Below are positions 42,931 through 51,592 of a stretch of 64,000 bases of DNA, piece by piece (the stretch's first letter is position 1; every line of letters starts with the position of its first letter). Under the pieces are notes generated by a model that was not told where the DNA came from, ran no database searches, and was given only the letters and a program-made list of their open reading frames with translations. Source of the DNA: Doryteuthis pealeii (Eukaryota; Mollusca; Cephalopoda; Myopsida; Loliginidae). The position numbers were made by a program, and so were the translations under genes. The stretch is from assembly GCA_023376005.1 (NCBI GenBank), contig CM042160.1, positions 79,062,809 to 79,126,808 on the forward strand, written 5' to 3'.

Positions 42931-43330
42931 CATCGATTCCCACTAAATCAGCGTGTCCTGGATCTGGCGTTAAACTTCATCTAGTGGCCAATTCTAGAGC
43001 ACTGGGGAGTTTGGAGTACCCCTTTATCGCTATTACTCCCGGGTCCACTCTGACCTGGAGTGGCGCAGTACCTGTTAGGCATCCATCGATGGGTTACACA
43101 AATCAAAAGTTAAAAAAATGTGTTAAAAAGGTTTTAAAAATTGAATTCTCTACAGAATGAATAAAGCAAATGTCTTCGATATGAAATAACCCAAGGGTTG
43201 ACGTGCCGTAAAATTTAACCAACAACTAGATCAGCAAAGTTAAGCTTAGATGAGCCTGCTCATTACTTAGATGGGTAACCACTTAAGAATAGTATGTACC
43301 GGAAGCAATCCTAGGCCTACCATTTTAAGC
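42931..43330 (+). repeat. 5S-rRNA-derived repeat, unit 3, split by family E
   Basis: It begins CATCGATTCCCACTAAATCA, is interrupted at 42,953, and resumes at 43,225 with ACTAGATCAGCAAAGTTAAG, TTACTTAGATGGGTAACCAC and GTACCGGAAG. Confidence 0.75.
42953..43224 (+). mobile_element. Family E insertion with target-site duplication
   Basis: A 5'-truncated family E (starting at CCTGGATCTGGCGTTAAAC) ends GACGTGCCGTAAAATTTAAC plus a short AAC tail. ACTAAATCAGC on the left and ACTAGATCAGC on the right are an 11-bp target duplication with one mismatch. This shows the real 3' end and the LINE-like mode of insertion. Confidence 0.88.
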
Positions 43331-43401
43331 AACGCTTAGTAAATTTGAAATATTGAGTGGAAGAGAGAAACATAGAAAAGATAAGTGTTAAATTTGGGTA
43401 G

Positions 43402-43492
43402 CTGGTTGGATTGTTGGATGGTTGGATGGTTGGTTGGTTGGTTTTAGGACATGTCAACTCTTGTTGGGTTTTATAATGACAACGTTAGTCTT
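43402..43492 (-). mobile_element. Family E 3' fragment
   Basis: A (GGTT/GGAT)n tail, TTTTAGGACATGTCAACTCT, TGTTGGGTTTTATAATG. Strong 5' truncation. Confidence 0.75.
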
Positions 43493-43494
43493 TT

Positions 43495-44178
43495 TTTTTT
43501 CTTTAATTTTTTTCTTAGCAATTATATATATTCAAATACATCAACAACTGCATATCCTTCCCTTACCGGTGTAAGGTTCAAAGTCATAATTGAACATACA
43601 ACTCCGACACATTTCTGAGACAAAAACATTTATATAATATAGCACATGAATAAACAAGATACATAAACAATAGAAGATAGACTAGAATAGTGTACATAAA
43701 CATACATACATAAAAGTCACTGACAAGATAATATAAAAGTACACATAATATCTAGGTACAGACATGAGACTAAGAATAGTCCATGCTGTATAAATCACTT
43801 ACAGTGACAAGTAGCCGGCGTTGAGGGCCGAAGCCCCAACGAGAAGGGAATGGCAATTGTCTAACCCATGTTAGTACCTACGAGGAGAGGTAGAAAAAAG
43901 AAAGAGAAGTTTAAATTAGGCGCTTATATCAAAGCCCCTGGTGACCGGCACGTAAACCCAGTGGGGAGATAACTCTTCCAGGCAAAGGGAAGATAATCCC
44001 CACACCGGGATATGCATGCGGAGTTTGGGGACCGCTTGTAAATTTCCTATTCCCTGTTACTCTTTCCATTAATTCACCACAGGTGAATTTGTTGAATGGA
44101 GCCGGCTCAACCGACCCCAGGGTGAATGCCATCACAGATACAGATAGAGATTTGTTTTCAAGTAACCAATGATAATAA
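43495..44178. other. Unclassified, partly GC-richer sequence
   Basis: 43,810-44,150 is CpG-moderate with phrases such as GTAGCCGGCGTTGAGGGCCG and an open minus frame of 100 codons. I recognise neither a protein nor a repeat here. An unknown retroelement is one possibility. Confidence 0.35.
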
Positions 44179-44179
44179 T

Positions 44180-44497
44180 TACCGCATTTGACGGCATATA
44201 AGACGCACGGGCATATAAGACGCACCCCCATTTCAGCAGGTCATATTCAGGAAAAAAGTGTATTTAAGCATATATTTTTGCTGTACATTACATAAGCAGA
44301 AACATAGCTGTATAAAAGCAATTTGGCAGTTTATGGTAGGTAAAAGTACATAAGCTGGGTTAGTGAGCATCATAGAGAAGATTAGCCTAGGCTTATGGGA
44401 GGTCACAAACTTCACCTACGATGTATAAGACACGGGGCAATTTTTTGAACCAAAACTTTGGAAAAAAAGTGCATCCTATATGCCGTCAAATACGGTA
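44180..44497. mobile_element. MITE with 30-bp terminal inverted repeats
   Basis: The left end TACCGCATTTGACGGCATAT and the reversed right end TACCGTATTTGACGGCATAT match over about 30 bp (ATAAGACGCAC versus AGGATGCAC follows). The element is 318 bp. The subterminal phrase ATAAGACGCAC is repeated on the left side. This TIR type is widespread in animal DNA transposons. I do not assign a superfamily. Confidence 0.75.
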
Positions 44498-44521
44498 TTT
44501 CAAAATGATTATAGCTTCAAG

Positions 44522-44608
44522 TTAGTATTCTGAATAAAAATAATTTGCACACAGTAATATGGTTTCAAGTATTCCTATCTAATACGAATAATTTTCATAA
44601 GCGAATAG
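44522..44608 (-). repeat. Family K dispersed repeat
   Basis: On the minus strand: AAATTATTCGTATTAGATAG, GAATACTTGAAACCATATTA, CTGTGTGCAAATTATTT. Confidence 0.65.
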
Positions 44609-44802
44609 ATTGCAGTTTTATCATATCTATCTATCAAGCTATCTATATATCTCAGTTTTATCTATTTATCAATCACTGTCTGTTTATTTCTATCTATCTG
44701 CCCCAGTTTGTTTATGATCTGTTAATCAACCTATCTACCAATGTAGAAAGTAGAACAAATAAATTATTTCCAAAAAGATGAATTTATTATAGATGGTAAA
44801 GT

Positions 44803-44845
44803 AGGCGTTAGAAAGTTTCGGCTTTTATCAAACCTTATCAGGACA
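44803..44845 (-). ncRNA. Hammerhead relic, same family as 17.04 and 47.47 kb
   Basis: The core reads CTGATAA and the cleavage-side segment CTTTCTAACGCC departs from the active form. Context (ATGAATTTATTATAGATGGT and AAAGTAGG) matches the intact relatives. Confidence 0.45.
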
Positions 44846-44914
44846 TTAGAATGGAAAGAGTAGAAAGGAAAGAAAAAGGCGAACAGACCCATACTACCTA
44901 TCTATCACAGTCTT

Positions 44915-44919
44915 TTCAA

Positions 44920-44956
<37 letters not shown>

Positions 44957-44991
44957 CATGGATTGATAGATAGATAGATATGAACAGATTG

Positions 44992-45031
<40 letters not shown>

Positions 45032-45292
45032 TGATTGATAGATAGACATGAACAGACTGAGATAGATAGGTGGTAGATGGATATATACGATAAAACTGTG
45101 ATAGATAGATAGATAGATAGATAGATATGGATTGATAGATAGATAGATATGAATAGATTGAGATAGATAGATAGATAGATAGATAGATAAATTGATAAAT
45201 AGATATGAACAGACTGAGATAGATAGATTGATAGATAGATATGAACAGACTGAGATAGATAGATGGTAGATGAATATATACGATAAAACAGT

Positions 45293-45334
<42 letters not shown>

Positions 45335-45380
45335 GAGCAGATGAGATAGATATGATAAAACAGCGATATATAGATAAATC

Positions 45381-45424
<44 letters not shown>

Positions 45425-45425
45425 T
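44915..45425. repeat. (GATA)n array with higher-order pattern
   Basis: About 500 bp of GATA with recurring interruptions TGAACAGACTGAGATA and GATAAAACAGTGATA, so a higher-order repeat of roughly 100-190 bp is visible. Frames of 182 and 211 codons (Ile-Tyr-Leu-Ser repeats) are artefacts. Confidence 0.92.
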
Positions 45426-46310
45426 CATTTTGTACTCTTTTCCCGCCACACAAACATGATGGGAAAAGGTTCCGTCCATTTCAACTGTCATTAATCTCGT
45501 TTTCGTTTTTCTTCTCACCCACCCCACCCCCTCTTCGCACCGCCGCACCACCCACGCACTTCAACCGGCTTCTCTTTCCAAAAGTGAGAAATGGCGAAGG
45601 TGTGAAAGGTTGACTTGGCAGATGGGACAAAGTAAAAACAAATTTAAAAAACAAAAAAAAATAAAGACAGAAAGGTAGAATGGGGGGGGATAACGGGCTA
45701 ACGCGGGACAGGGGAGAGGCACGTGACTGAAGGTGAGGAAAAAGAAGAAAAGGGGGGAGTTAAAGGAAAGGAGAGAGTTAAAGAAAAGAAAAGGGGAGAG
45801 AAAGACTGGGAGCAAAATTGTTAAAAAAGCTGATGGATTGTTTCGTTAAGTGCCTTGGACGCTATACGAGCTTCAAGGGGCAGGGGACCATTGTGTTAGG
45901 CCATCTGACTGTGACATGCTACCCTTATGACTCCGTAATGACAACGACAGCACCACCTGTGGACACTTTAGAGTTCGTAGTCTCTAATTTTATTTTCAAG
46001 GCGAATTTTATGGATTGCAGATAGATTGTATCGAATCTCTTTAAATGCTTTTTTGCATAATATAACATGAAAAGTTCTCAGGCTAACCAAGACGGGATTT
46101 TTTTAAGGGTTAAAGAAACTTTTTAAAATTATTTGCCAAGTGTGCAGTAAAAATGAAATGGCCAAGAGTCATGGAATTTACAGTATTCCACAAATAGAGT
46201 GACTTAGTGACTTACGAGACGGAGTCGAAAAGAGAGTCTATGGAGTGGAAATACACACTCTCCGGTAAAGAAAAGTTCTAGGCGTAACAGTTAATAAAGA
46301 AGTTGATGCT
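45426..46310. other. Unique sequence, partly purine-rich
   Basis: 45,440-45,560 is GC-moderate and unique, and 45,580-45,815 is purine-rich. 45,818-46,024 is an open frame of 68 codons (MLKKLMDCFVKCLGRYTSFK is its start) without a recognisable domain. It is not low-complexity, so a small exon cannot be excluded. Confidence 0.3.
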
Positions 46311-46311
46311 G

Positions 46312-46409
46312 GCACCTTTTTCAAGGGAATCTATAGCGACGGATCTTTCATATCACAGAAGACCTGTGATATGAAAGATCCGTTGCTATAGATTCCCTTG
46401 AAAAATGTG
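46312..46409. repeat. Near-perfect hairpin with 42-bp arms
   Basis: 46,317-46,358 and 46,364-46,404 are inverted copies (AAGGGAATCTATAGC, GGATCTTTCATATCACAG) with one or two mismatches and a 5-nt loop AAGAC. The pairing extends weakly to 46,312 and 46,409. It could be a foldback element or hairpin RNA source. Confidence 0.88.
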
Positions 46410-46454
46410 CAAATATAAACGGTGCTTCCCATTGACAACCCCTTAGACAAGTAA

Positions 46455-46648
46455 GTAAAAAAGTAAAGTCGTCGGGGTGGCCTAAAGTCGGTATCAGCCA
46501 GACAGCAAGGGAGTCTATCCCTTTTCAATAGCGCTAGACCAGGGAGATTGTTTTGCATCTGAGTGGAGCGCCACACTACCATCAGCTTTACCGCAAAGAT
46601 CATGTGCTACTTATACGCTGAGTTGGCGAGACACAACTAGGACCTTGT
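46455..46648 (-). mobile_element. Family B SINE, degraded head
   Basis: The GTCGGGGTGGCCTAAAGTCG 3' block and the body are well preserved. Box B has lost its core (GGCGAGACACAACTAGG) and little of box A remains. Confidence 0.8.
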
Positions 46649-46649
46649 C

Positions 46650-46884
46650 TACCAACGCCTACATTGTATAAAAACCTTATAAAATAGAATGTATTGAATT
46701 ATATGCTGTAATGTGTTTTAATGTTTATTTTTTTATAAATCATTTTTTCTTTGGCGTAATGAATTTAGTAACTTAAATGTTTTTAGTGAACTTATTAACA
46801 TAAGCGTATCTGAAGCTCGCTCGGACCTCAAATTTTAGCTCTCAACACAAAGCAAAAAAGTTGAGGCACTCGTAAGTCAAGTTG
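46650..46884. other. AT-rich sequence, nothing recognised
   Basis: No feature seen. Confidence 0.5.
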
Positions 46885-47045
46885 GTATTACATTAATTCG
46901 GTAGTTTAAATTGGACGAATACATGAAATACTGTATGTTTCATAACTCTAGGTCATTTCCTTCTTGGTCAGGCCAAGAACTTTTCTGAAACTCTTTGTGT
47001 CTGTGTAAACGGAAGAAATAAAGAAATAATGAATGTTAGGGAGAA
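46885..47045 (+). repeat. Family J dispersed repeat, copy 1
   Basis: TATGTTTCATAACTCTAGGTC, TTGGTCAGGCCAAGAACTTT and TTTGTGTCTG match 48,020-48,175. Confidence 0.65.
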
Positions 47046-47153
47046 AAAAGAGGCTAAATTGGAAAGAAAGAAAAAATGCAAAAGGCGCTACACCTTCTTT
47101 TTTACCTATGGATTTATTTGATTCCTATTTAACTTTGGTGGACCAGTCTGTCT

Positions 47154-47155
<2 letters not shown>

Positions 47156-47196
<41 letters not shown>

Positions 47197-47420
47197 ATAT
47201 AGAAAATAGAAAAAAAAGAATTTCCAAAAAGAATTTTATTATTGATGGTGAAGCCTATCTATCTATCTATCTATCTATCTATTGCAGTTGTATTATATCT
47301 ATCAATCAATATTTCTATATATCTCAGTCTTTATATCTGTATCTATTTATCTATCACTGTCTGTTTATATCTATCTATTTATCTATCTGTCCCAGTCAAT
47401 CTATCTACCTATGTAGAAAA
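47156..47420. repeat. (CT)n and (CTAT)n microsatellites
   Basis: CT at 47,157-47,188, then CTAT arrays near 47,255-47,285 and 47,340-47,410, next to a hammerhead repeat. Confidence 0.88.
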
Positions 47421-47465
47421 TAGAAAAAAAGTATTCCCAAAAAGATAAATTTATTATAGATAGTG

Positions 47466-47514
47466 AAATCGATGTTAGAACGTTTCGGTTTTTATCAACC
47501 CTTCATCAGAACAT
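47466..47514 (-). ncRNA. Hammerhead ribozyme motif
   Basis: The minus strand has CTGATGA, AG, stem II GGTT / AACC, GAAA, CGTTCTAACA (GTT/AAC mini-stem III) and TC. Stem I is weak (ATGTT / GATTT). It is homologous to 17.04 kb, sharing core, GAAACGTT and AACATC, while loops differ. Confidence 0.65.
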
Positions 47515-47519
47515 TAGGA

Positions 47520-47850
47520 TGGAAAAGGTGTCGTCTGAACAGTAATGGAAATCTTTTTCAAAATAAAACGGGACTTGAAAGACTATATAAAGAAAAATGT
47601 TCTTATCCGTCAACAGCATTTTTTTTAAATGGTGACGTGATTGGTACAAGTGAGGATGTTTAAAATGTGACGTATTTTCTTAAAGAGATATAATAGATTA
47701 AGACAGAAAAAAAACAGAAAGGGAGAGATAGACGAACAGACCCATAACCATTCGATGTTTTAAAGTTCTATTGCATTTTTATAATTAGATATTTTTTGCT
47801 TATACCAAAAAAATATGGCCCCGGGTTGAGAACTATTACGTTACACTATA
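47520..47850. other. Unclassified AT-rich sequence
   Basis: No family or gene recognised. The 66-codon frame at 47,463-47,663 overlaps the hammerhead and is not credible as protein. Confidence 0.5.
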
Positions 47851-47853
47851 AGC

Positions 47854-47906
47854 CAGTCATGGGCAAACTGCGGCCCTCGGGCCATATGTGGCTCTCGGTT
47901 ACTTCT
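47854..47906 (+). mobile_element. hAT-like transposon terminus
   Basis: CAGTCATGGGCAAACTGCGG, then CCCTCGGGCCATATGTGGCT. This is the classic hAT (Charlie-like) terminal sequence, CAG.GG.GGCCAAACTGCGGCC in type. The opposite end was not found. Confidence 0.6.
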
Positions 47907-47915
47907 GAATGAGCC

Positions 47916-48000
47916 TCCAATTTTTATAGAAAATATCTTTTTACCGAAGGAAAGAAAATATTTTTATAGAAAATATCTTTTTACCGAAGGAAAAAAAATA
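47916..48000. repeat. Tandem duplication of about 40 bp
   Basis: TTTTATAGAAAATATCTTTT, then ACCGAAGGAAA, occurs twice head-to-tail. Confidence 0.85.
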
Positions 48001-48019
48001 CCTAATGCCATGAAACATA

Positions 48020-48178
48020 CAGCATTCCATATATTAATCCGGCAGTTTATACTAAACGAATAAATGAAATAATGTATGTTTCATGACTATAGGTCATATA
48101 CTTTGGTCAGGCCAAGAACTTATCTGTTCCTTTTTGTGTTTGAATAAAGAAAGGAAAATGGTAGAAATAAAAAGTGGA
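48020..48178 (+). repeat. Family J dispersed repeat, copy 2
   Basis: TATGTTTCATGACTATAGGTC and TTGGTCAGGCCAAGAACTTA. It starts right after the hAT-like end and the 40-bp duplication. Confidence 0.65.
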
Positions 48179-48185
48179 AAAATTA

Positions 48186-48378
48186 AGCCCTCTTGAACTT
48201 TGTCGACCGCAGTAGCGGTGTTCAGTAAATTTTTATACCTTAAAAAAATAAGACCCTTAAGCAATAGATAGGTTTATAGTGAGGCAATAATATCATTAAG
48301 ATTTTTATTTATTTTGCTAACGTAAGTTAGAAAATTTCAGAACACTCCAGTACACTGGTTAGGGTTAGGGTTAGAGGA
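48186..48378 (+). repeat. Family G dispersed repeat, copy 2
   Basis: It closely matches 17,712-17,915. At its right end GGTTAGGGTTAGGGTTAGAG adds telomere-like TTAGGG units. Confidence 0.75.
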
Positions 48379-48802
48379 TAAGGTTAATTTATTCAAGCAG
48401 ATATGCCAGATTCATTTGTTTATGAATATTTGTGGCGAGAGAAGAAAAAAATGTATATACATAGATAATGTTATCCAAGTCAGAAAAGCAAAGATTTTAA
48501 GGAATAATGGCCATTGTCTATACATTTTATAGAATAAAGCAATTAGGAAATAACACACACTATCCAAGAACAAAATCTGTGTCACCCGGGGTCACAAAAT
48601 CAAAGTCTCATAGGAATAATGACAATTATATAAGCAATTAAGAAATAACACATATTATCCAGAAAATAATTGTCTTACATAGTTTTATCTAGGGTACAAA
48701 AGCAAAGTTTGAAGTGAATAATTGCCATTTTCGATACTTTTGCAATATACGCAATTAAAACAAATGCTTACTATCCAGGAACAAAATGTGTGTTACATAG
48801 TG

Positions 48803-49110
48803 TTGGTTGGTTGGTTGGTTGGTTGGTATTTTACGGCATATCAACCCTTGTTGGGTCACTTTATGCAAAAGACGTTTTTGTTTTATTCATTCTTGATGGG
48901 TACTCAATTTTTTTCAAACACATTTGTTTCTATTTGACCTATAGATGGGACCCTAACAGGTACTACCACTCCGGGTCAGGGTGGATCTGGGAGTAATGGT
49001 GATGAAGTGGTACTCCATATTCCCAGACCTCCAGAACTGGAACCTCACCATCAGATAGAGTTTAACGTCATACCTAGGACATTAACCCCAGCCACCGACT
49101 TCTAGAAAAT
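48803..49110 (-). mobile_element. Family E insertion in the satellite array
   Basis: A (TTGG)n tail, TTTTACGGCATATCAACCCT, ACCCTAACAGGTACTACCAC and TTTAACGTCATACCTAGGAC. The satellite resumes right of it (ACATAGTGTTATCTAAGCAA), and ACATAGTGTT also lies left of the tail, suggesting a target duplication. Confidence 0.87.
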
Positions 49111-49459
49111 ATATATACATAGTGTTATCTAAGCAAAGTTTGAAGGGAATGATAACCATTTTCTATATTTTTTACTGCATAAGAAATTAAGAAATAACAC
49201 ATACTATCCAGAAACAAAATTTGCCTTAAATAATCAAAAAAATAAAAAATAACAAAAGTTCCTCCCATGATGTTCGTACATCAGCAATTGCCAGGCCCTC
49301 CTTCATCACATCGTTTTTCAGTAAATTTTAATAAAATAAGACGAGAAAATTAATAATAAATCAAAAAACATAAAATAACAAACGTTTGATGGTTTTATGA
49401 GAGTTTCAAAATTATCACACTAAGATTCTAGGTATTTCCATTATTTTTTCCAACCGTAT

Positions 49460-49702
49460 ATATATGCGTACAGACCTTGCTGGAGAGTCACCATCTACCT
49501 ATCTGTGGAAGAATTTGAGTCCAACCGAATTAAACACCAAAAAACTATTAGAAAGGGTAATTTTCAACCCAGCAACATTCAAAGTGGAGAAGTTCCAACA
49601 TGTAATTTATGTGGAAGAGTATATCTCTCCAGGACTGGCCTGGTGAGTCATCTGAGAAAACACAAGGATACAGTGTCAAATGCTGCTGGCACCCAACTAT
49701 GA
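49460..49702 (+). pseudogene. Probable LINE ORF2 3' end with C-terminal zinc-finger-like motif
   Basis: The frame 49,505-49,702 ends with CNLCGRVYLSRTGLVSHLRK, then HKD: Cys-x2-Cys, then His about 12 residues on. Non-LTR retrotransposons in molluscs and flatworms often end in a CxxCGR.C.SRIGL.SH segment, and this fits that pattern. Alternatively it is a stray C2H2 finger. A shifted frame just upstream (HHLPICGRI) hints at decay. An A-rich tail follows at 49,700-49,735. Confidence 0.5.
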
Positions 49703-50065
49703 TGATTAAAAAAATGATAAATAAACAAAAAAAGATCAGAAAAGCAAAATTTGAAGGGAATAATGGCCATTTTCTAAACTTTTATAACATAAGCAATTAA
49801 CAAATAACTCATACTATCCAGGAACTTAATTTGTTTTACATATTTTTATCCAGAGCAGAAAATCAAAGTTTGAAGGAAACAGAGACCATTTTATATCCTT
49901 TTACAAGATAAGCAATTAACAAATAATACACACTATCTGGGAATAAAATTTATCTTTCATCATATTATCCAGATGAGAAAAGCAAAATTTGAAGGGAACA
50001 ATAAAGGCCATTTTTTATATTTTTACAAAATAAACAATTAAGAAATAACTCATATTATCCAAGAC

Positions 50066-50785
50066 CAAAAAATTCATCCTTCAATCATTAAAAACATTTA
50101 CTTCATTCAGACAAAAAAGATTTTATAACGCCTAAATGTAAACTTTCCATTCCATTTCTTTCTCATTAAGTGTAAATATTTGCAACTATTTCCAATCCCA
50201 ACCCTTGGCAACCATATTTAACTATAGGTGACAACTTTCAGAGAAACAATTGCCAAACTAACCCCCCCACACACACACACATACTTCCCACTTTACCTGC
50301 GCCAGTCTTCTCACAAACACTCTCAACTAGTAGATAGTCCCACCTCCAGTAGGGTGGCACGGGGTCATTTCCGGTCACTGACCAAAATTCTTTGACCACC
50401 GTCTTACATTGATCTTCATACTATTTCCAGAAAAGTTGCCCAATTCCGGAAATGACCCCTTCCTCTTAATTGGCTCGCATCTTACCGCCCCTCCCTCCAC
50501 ACACACACACTTACCACCTCTCGAATTGAGAAAGTAATTAAATGATGAGTTTCCGGTCGAGCCCCGGCGAAATGACGATGGGGTCGGACTAATCGCTTGC
50601 CTTATTAGAGGCGACACTGCACCCCCCCCCCCGGGACTGCAAAATGCAGACTCGGTTTACACTGAGCATTTAGTAAAAGGGAATAATGCGATTAGCGCTA
50701 TCGCCATTGGAAAGCGTTCATTTCAATTTTGGCTGGCAATCGTCGACCGTCCTCCGGGCCTCACCACTTGAGATAAGTCCACACA
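50066..50785. promoter_or_regulatory. Unique sequence, CpG-richer on the right: candidate regulatory element
   Basis: 50,535-50,765 has CpGs and the phrase AATGCGATTAGCGCTATCGCC. That resembles conserved non-coding DNA with homeodomain-like (ATTA) and GCGC palindromic motifs. A C run lies at 50,621-50,632. No open frame is credible. The function is inference. Confidence 0.3.
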
Positions 50786-51101
50786 CACACACACACACGC
50801 ACACACTCACACGTACACGTACACACAGAGGCCATAAATACAAACATACACAAACATACAAATAATCGTGCGAATGCACATAAAAATTCATAATAGATCC
50901 TACCCCCCTGCTCTTGCAGTCAGTCTATTTACAATCTCTCTACTCAACCAGTATCTCACTTCTCTTTCTCTTTCTCTTACTCAATCCTTCTTCACCCAGC
51001 CTATCTGTACTCAACATTCACACACACACACACACACACACATGTATTAGTTTATATATGTATGTATTTATGTATATGTACTCATTACAGTCAAACACAC
51101 A

Positions 51102-51160
<59 letters not shown>
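50786..51160. repeat. (CA)n and (AT)n microsatellites
   Basis: CA at 50,781-50,810 and 51,018-51,042, AT at 51,105-51,158. AT passes directly into a family L copy. Confidence 0.88.
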
Positions 51161-51314
51161 TTGTTCCTTTATCATTTTGCAACACCCTCTGGTTAAAAAA
51201 GAGACCGTCCAAATCGTCCAAGATGAAATAGAAAAAAAATGTAAGTCCTAGTGTTGCTTATCCGCCGAATTCTTTTTCGAAAAGATGAAAAAGTGATTAA
51301 ATTGTCTCCAATCG

Positions 51315-51369
<55 letters not shown>

Positions 51370-51592
51370 TTGAAAATAAATTCTGAGTTGCTTTTAAGTT
51401 TTTTATTTAACTTTTGAAACTATTTTTTTATGTTGTCCTCCAAAAGTCCAATCGTCCAAGATCAAATGTAAAAATGTAAATCCCGATTATCTGATGTTGC
51501 TTATCCACCAAATTCTTATTTCTTACGAGTGTCGTCACTTCAGCTAAATAATGGACCATTCCGTTTTATCGCATTCCGAGTACTTTCACTTC
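51160..51592 (+). repeat. Family L dispersed repeat, two copies in direct order
   Basis: Copy 1 (51,160-51,300) has CACCCTCTGGTTAAAAAAGA, GTCCAAGATGAAAT and TGTTGCTTATCCGCC. Copy 2 (51,420-51,592) has CCAATCGTCCAAGATCAAAT, TGTTGCTTATCCACCAAATT and ATAATGGACCATTCCGTTTT. Each has (AT)n on its left (51,105-51,158; 51,317-51,367). A third copy lies at 54.54 kb in reverse. Confidence 0.75.

Larger units (their letters stand above)
48460..50065 (+). repeat. Satellite-like array of ~100-125-bp units, interrupted
   Basis: The phrases TATCCAG(A/G)AACAAAAT, AGCAAAGTTTGAAGGGAATA, GGCCATTTTCTATA and AAGCAATTAAGAAATAACAC recur about eight times. Three to four units precede a family E insertion at 48.80 kb, one to two lie between it and the LINE-like fragment, and three follow 49.73 kb. 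Divergence among units is substantial, so the array is old. Confidence 0.8.

Noticed and set aside
44905..45551. Minus-strand frames of 182 and 211 codons
   Set aside because: Ile-Tyr-Leu-Ser periodicity is simply (GATA)n read in three frames.
48355..48378. Interstitial telomere
   Set aside because: Only about three TTAGGG-like units, and they belong to the end of a dispersed repeat.
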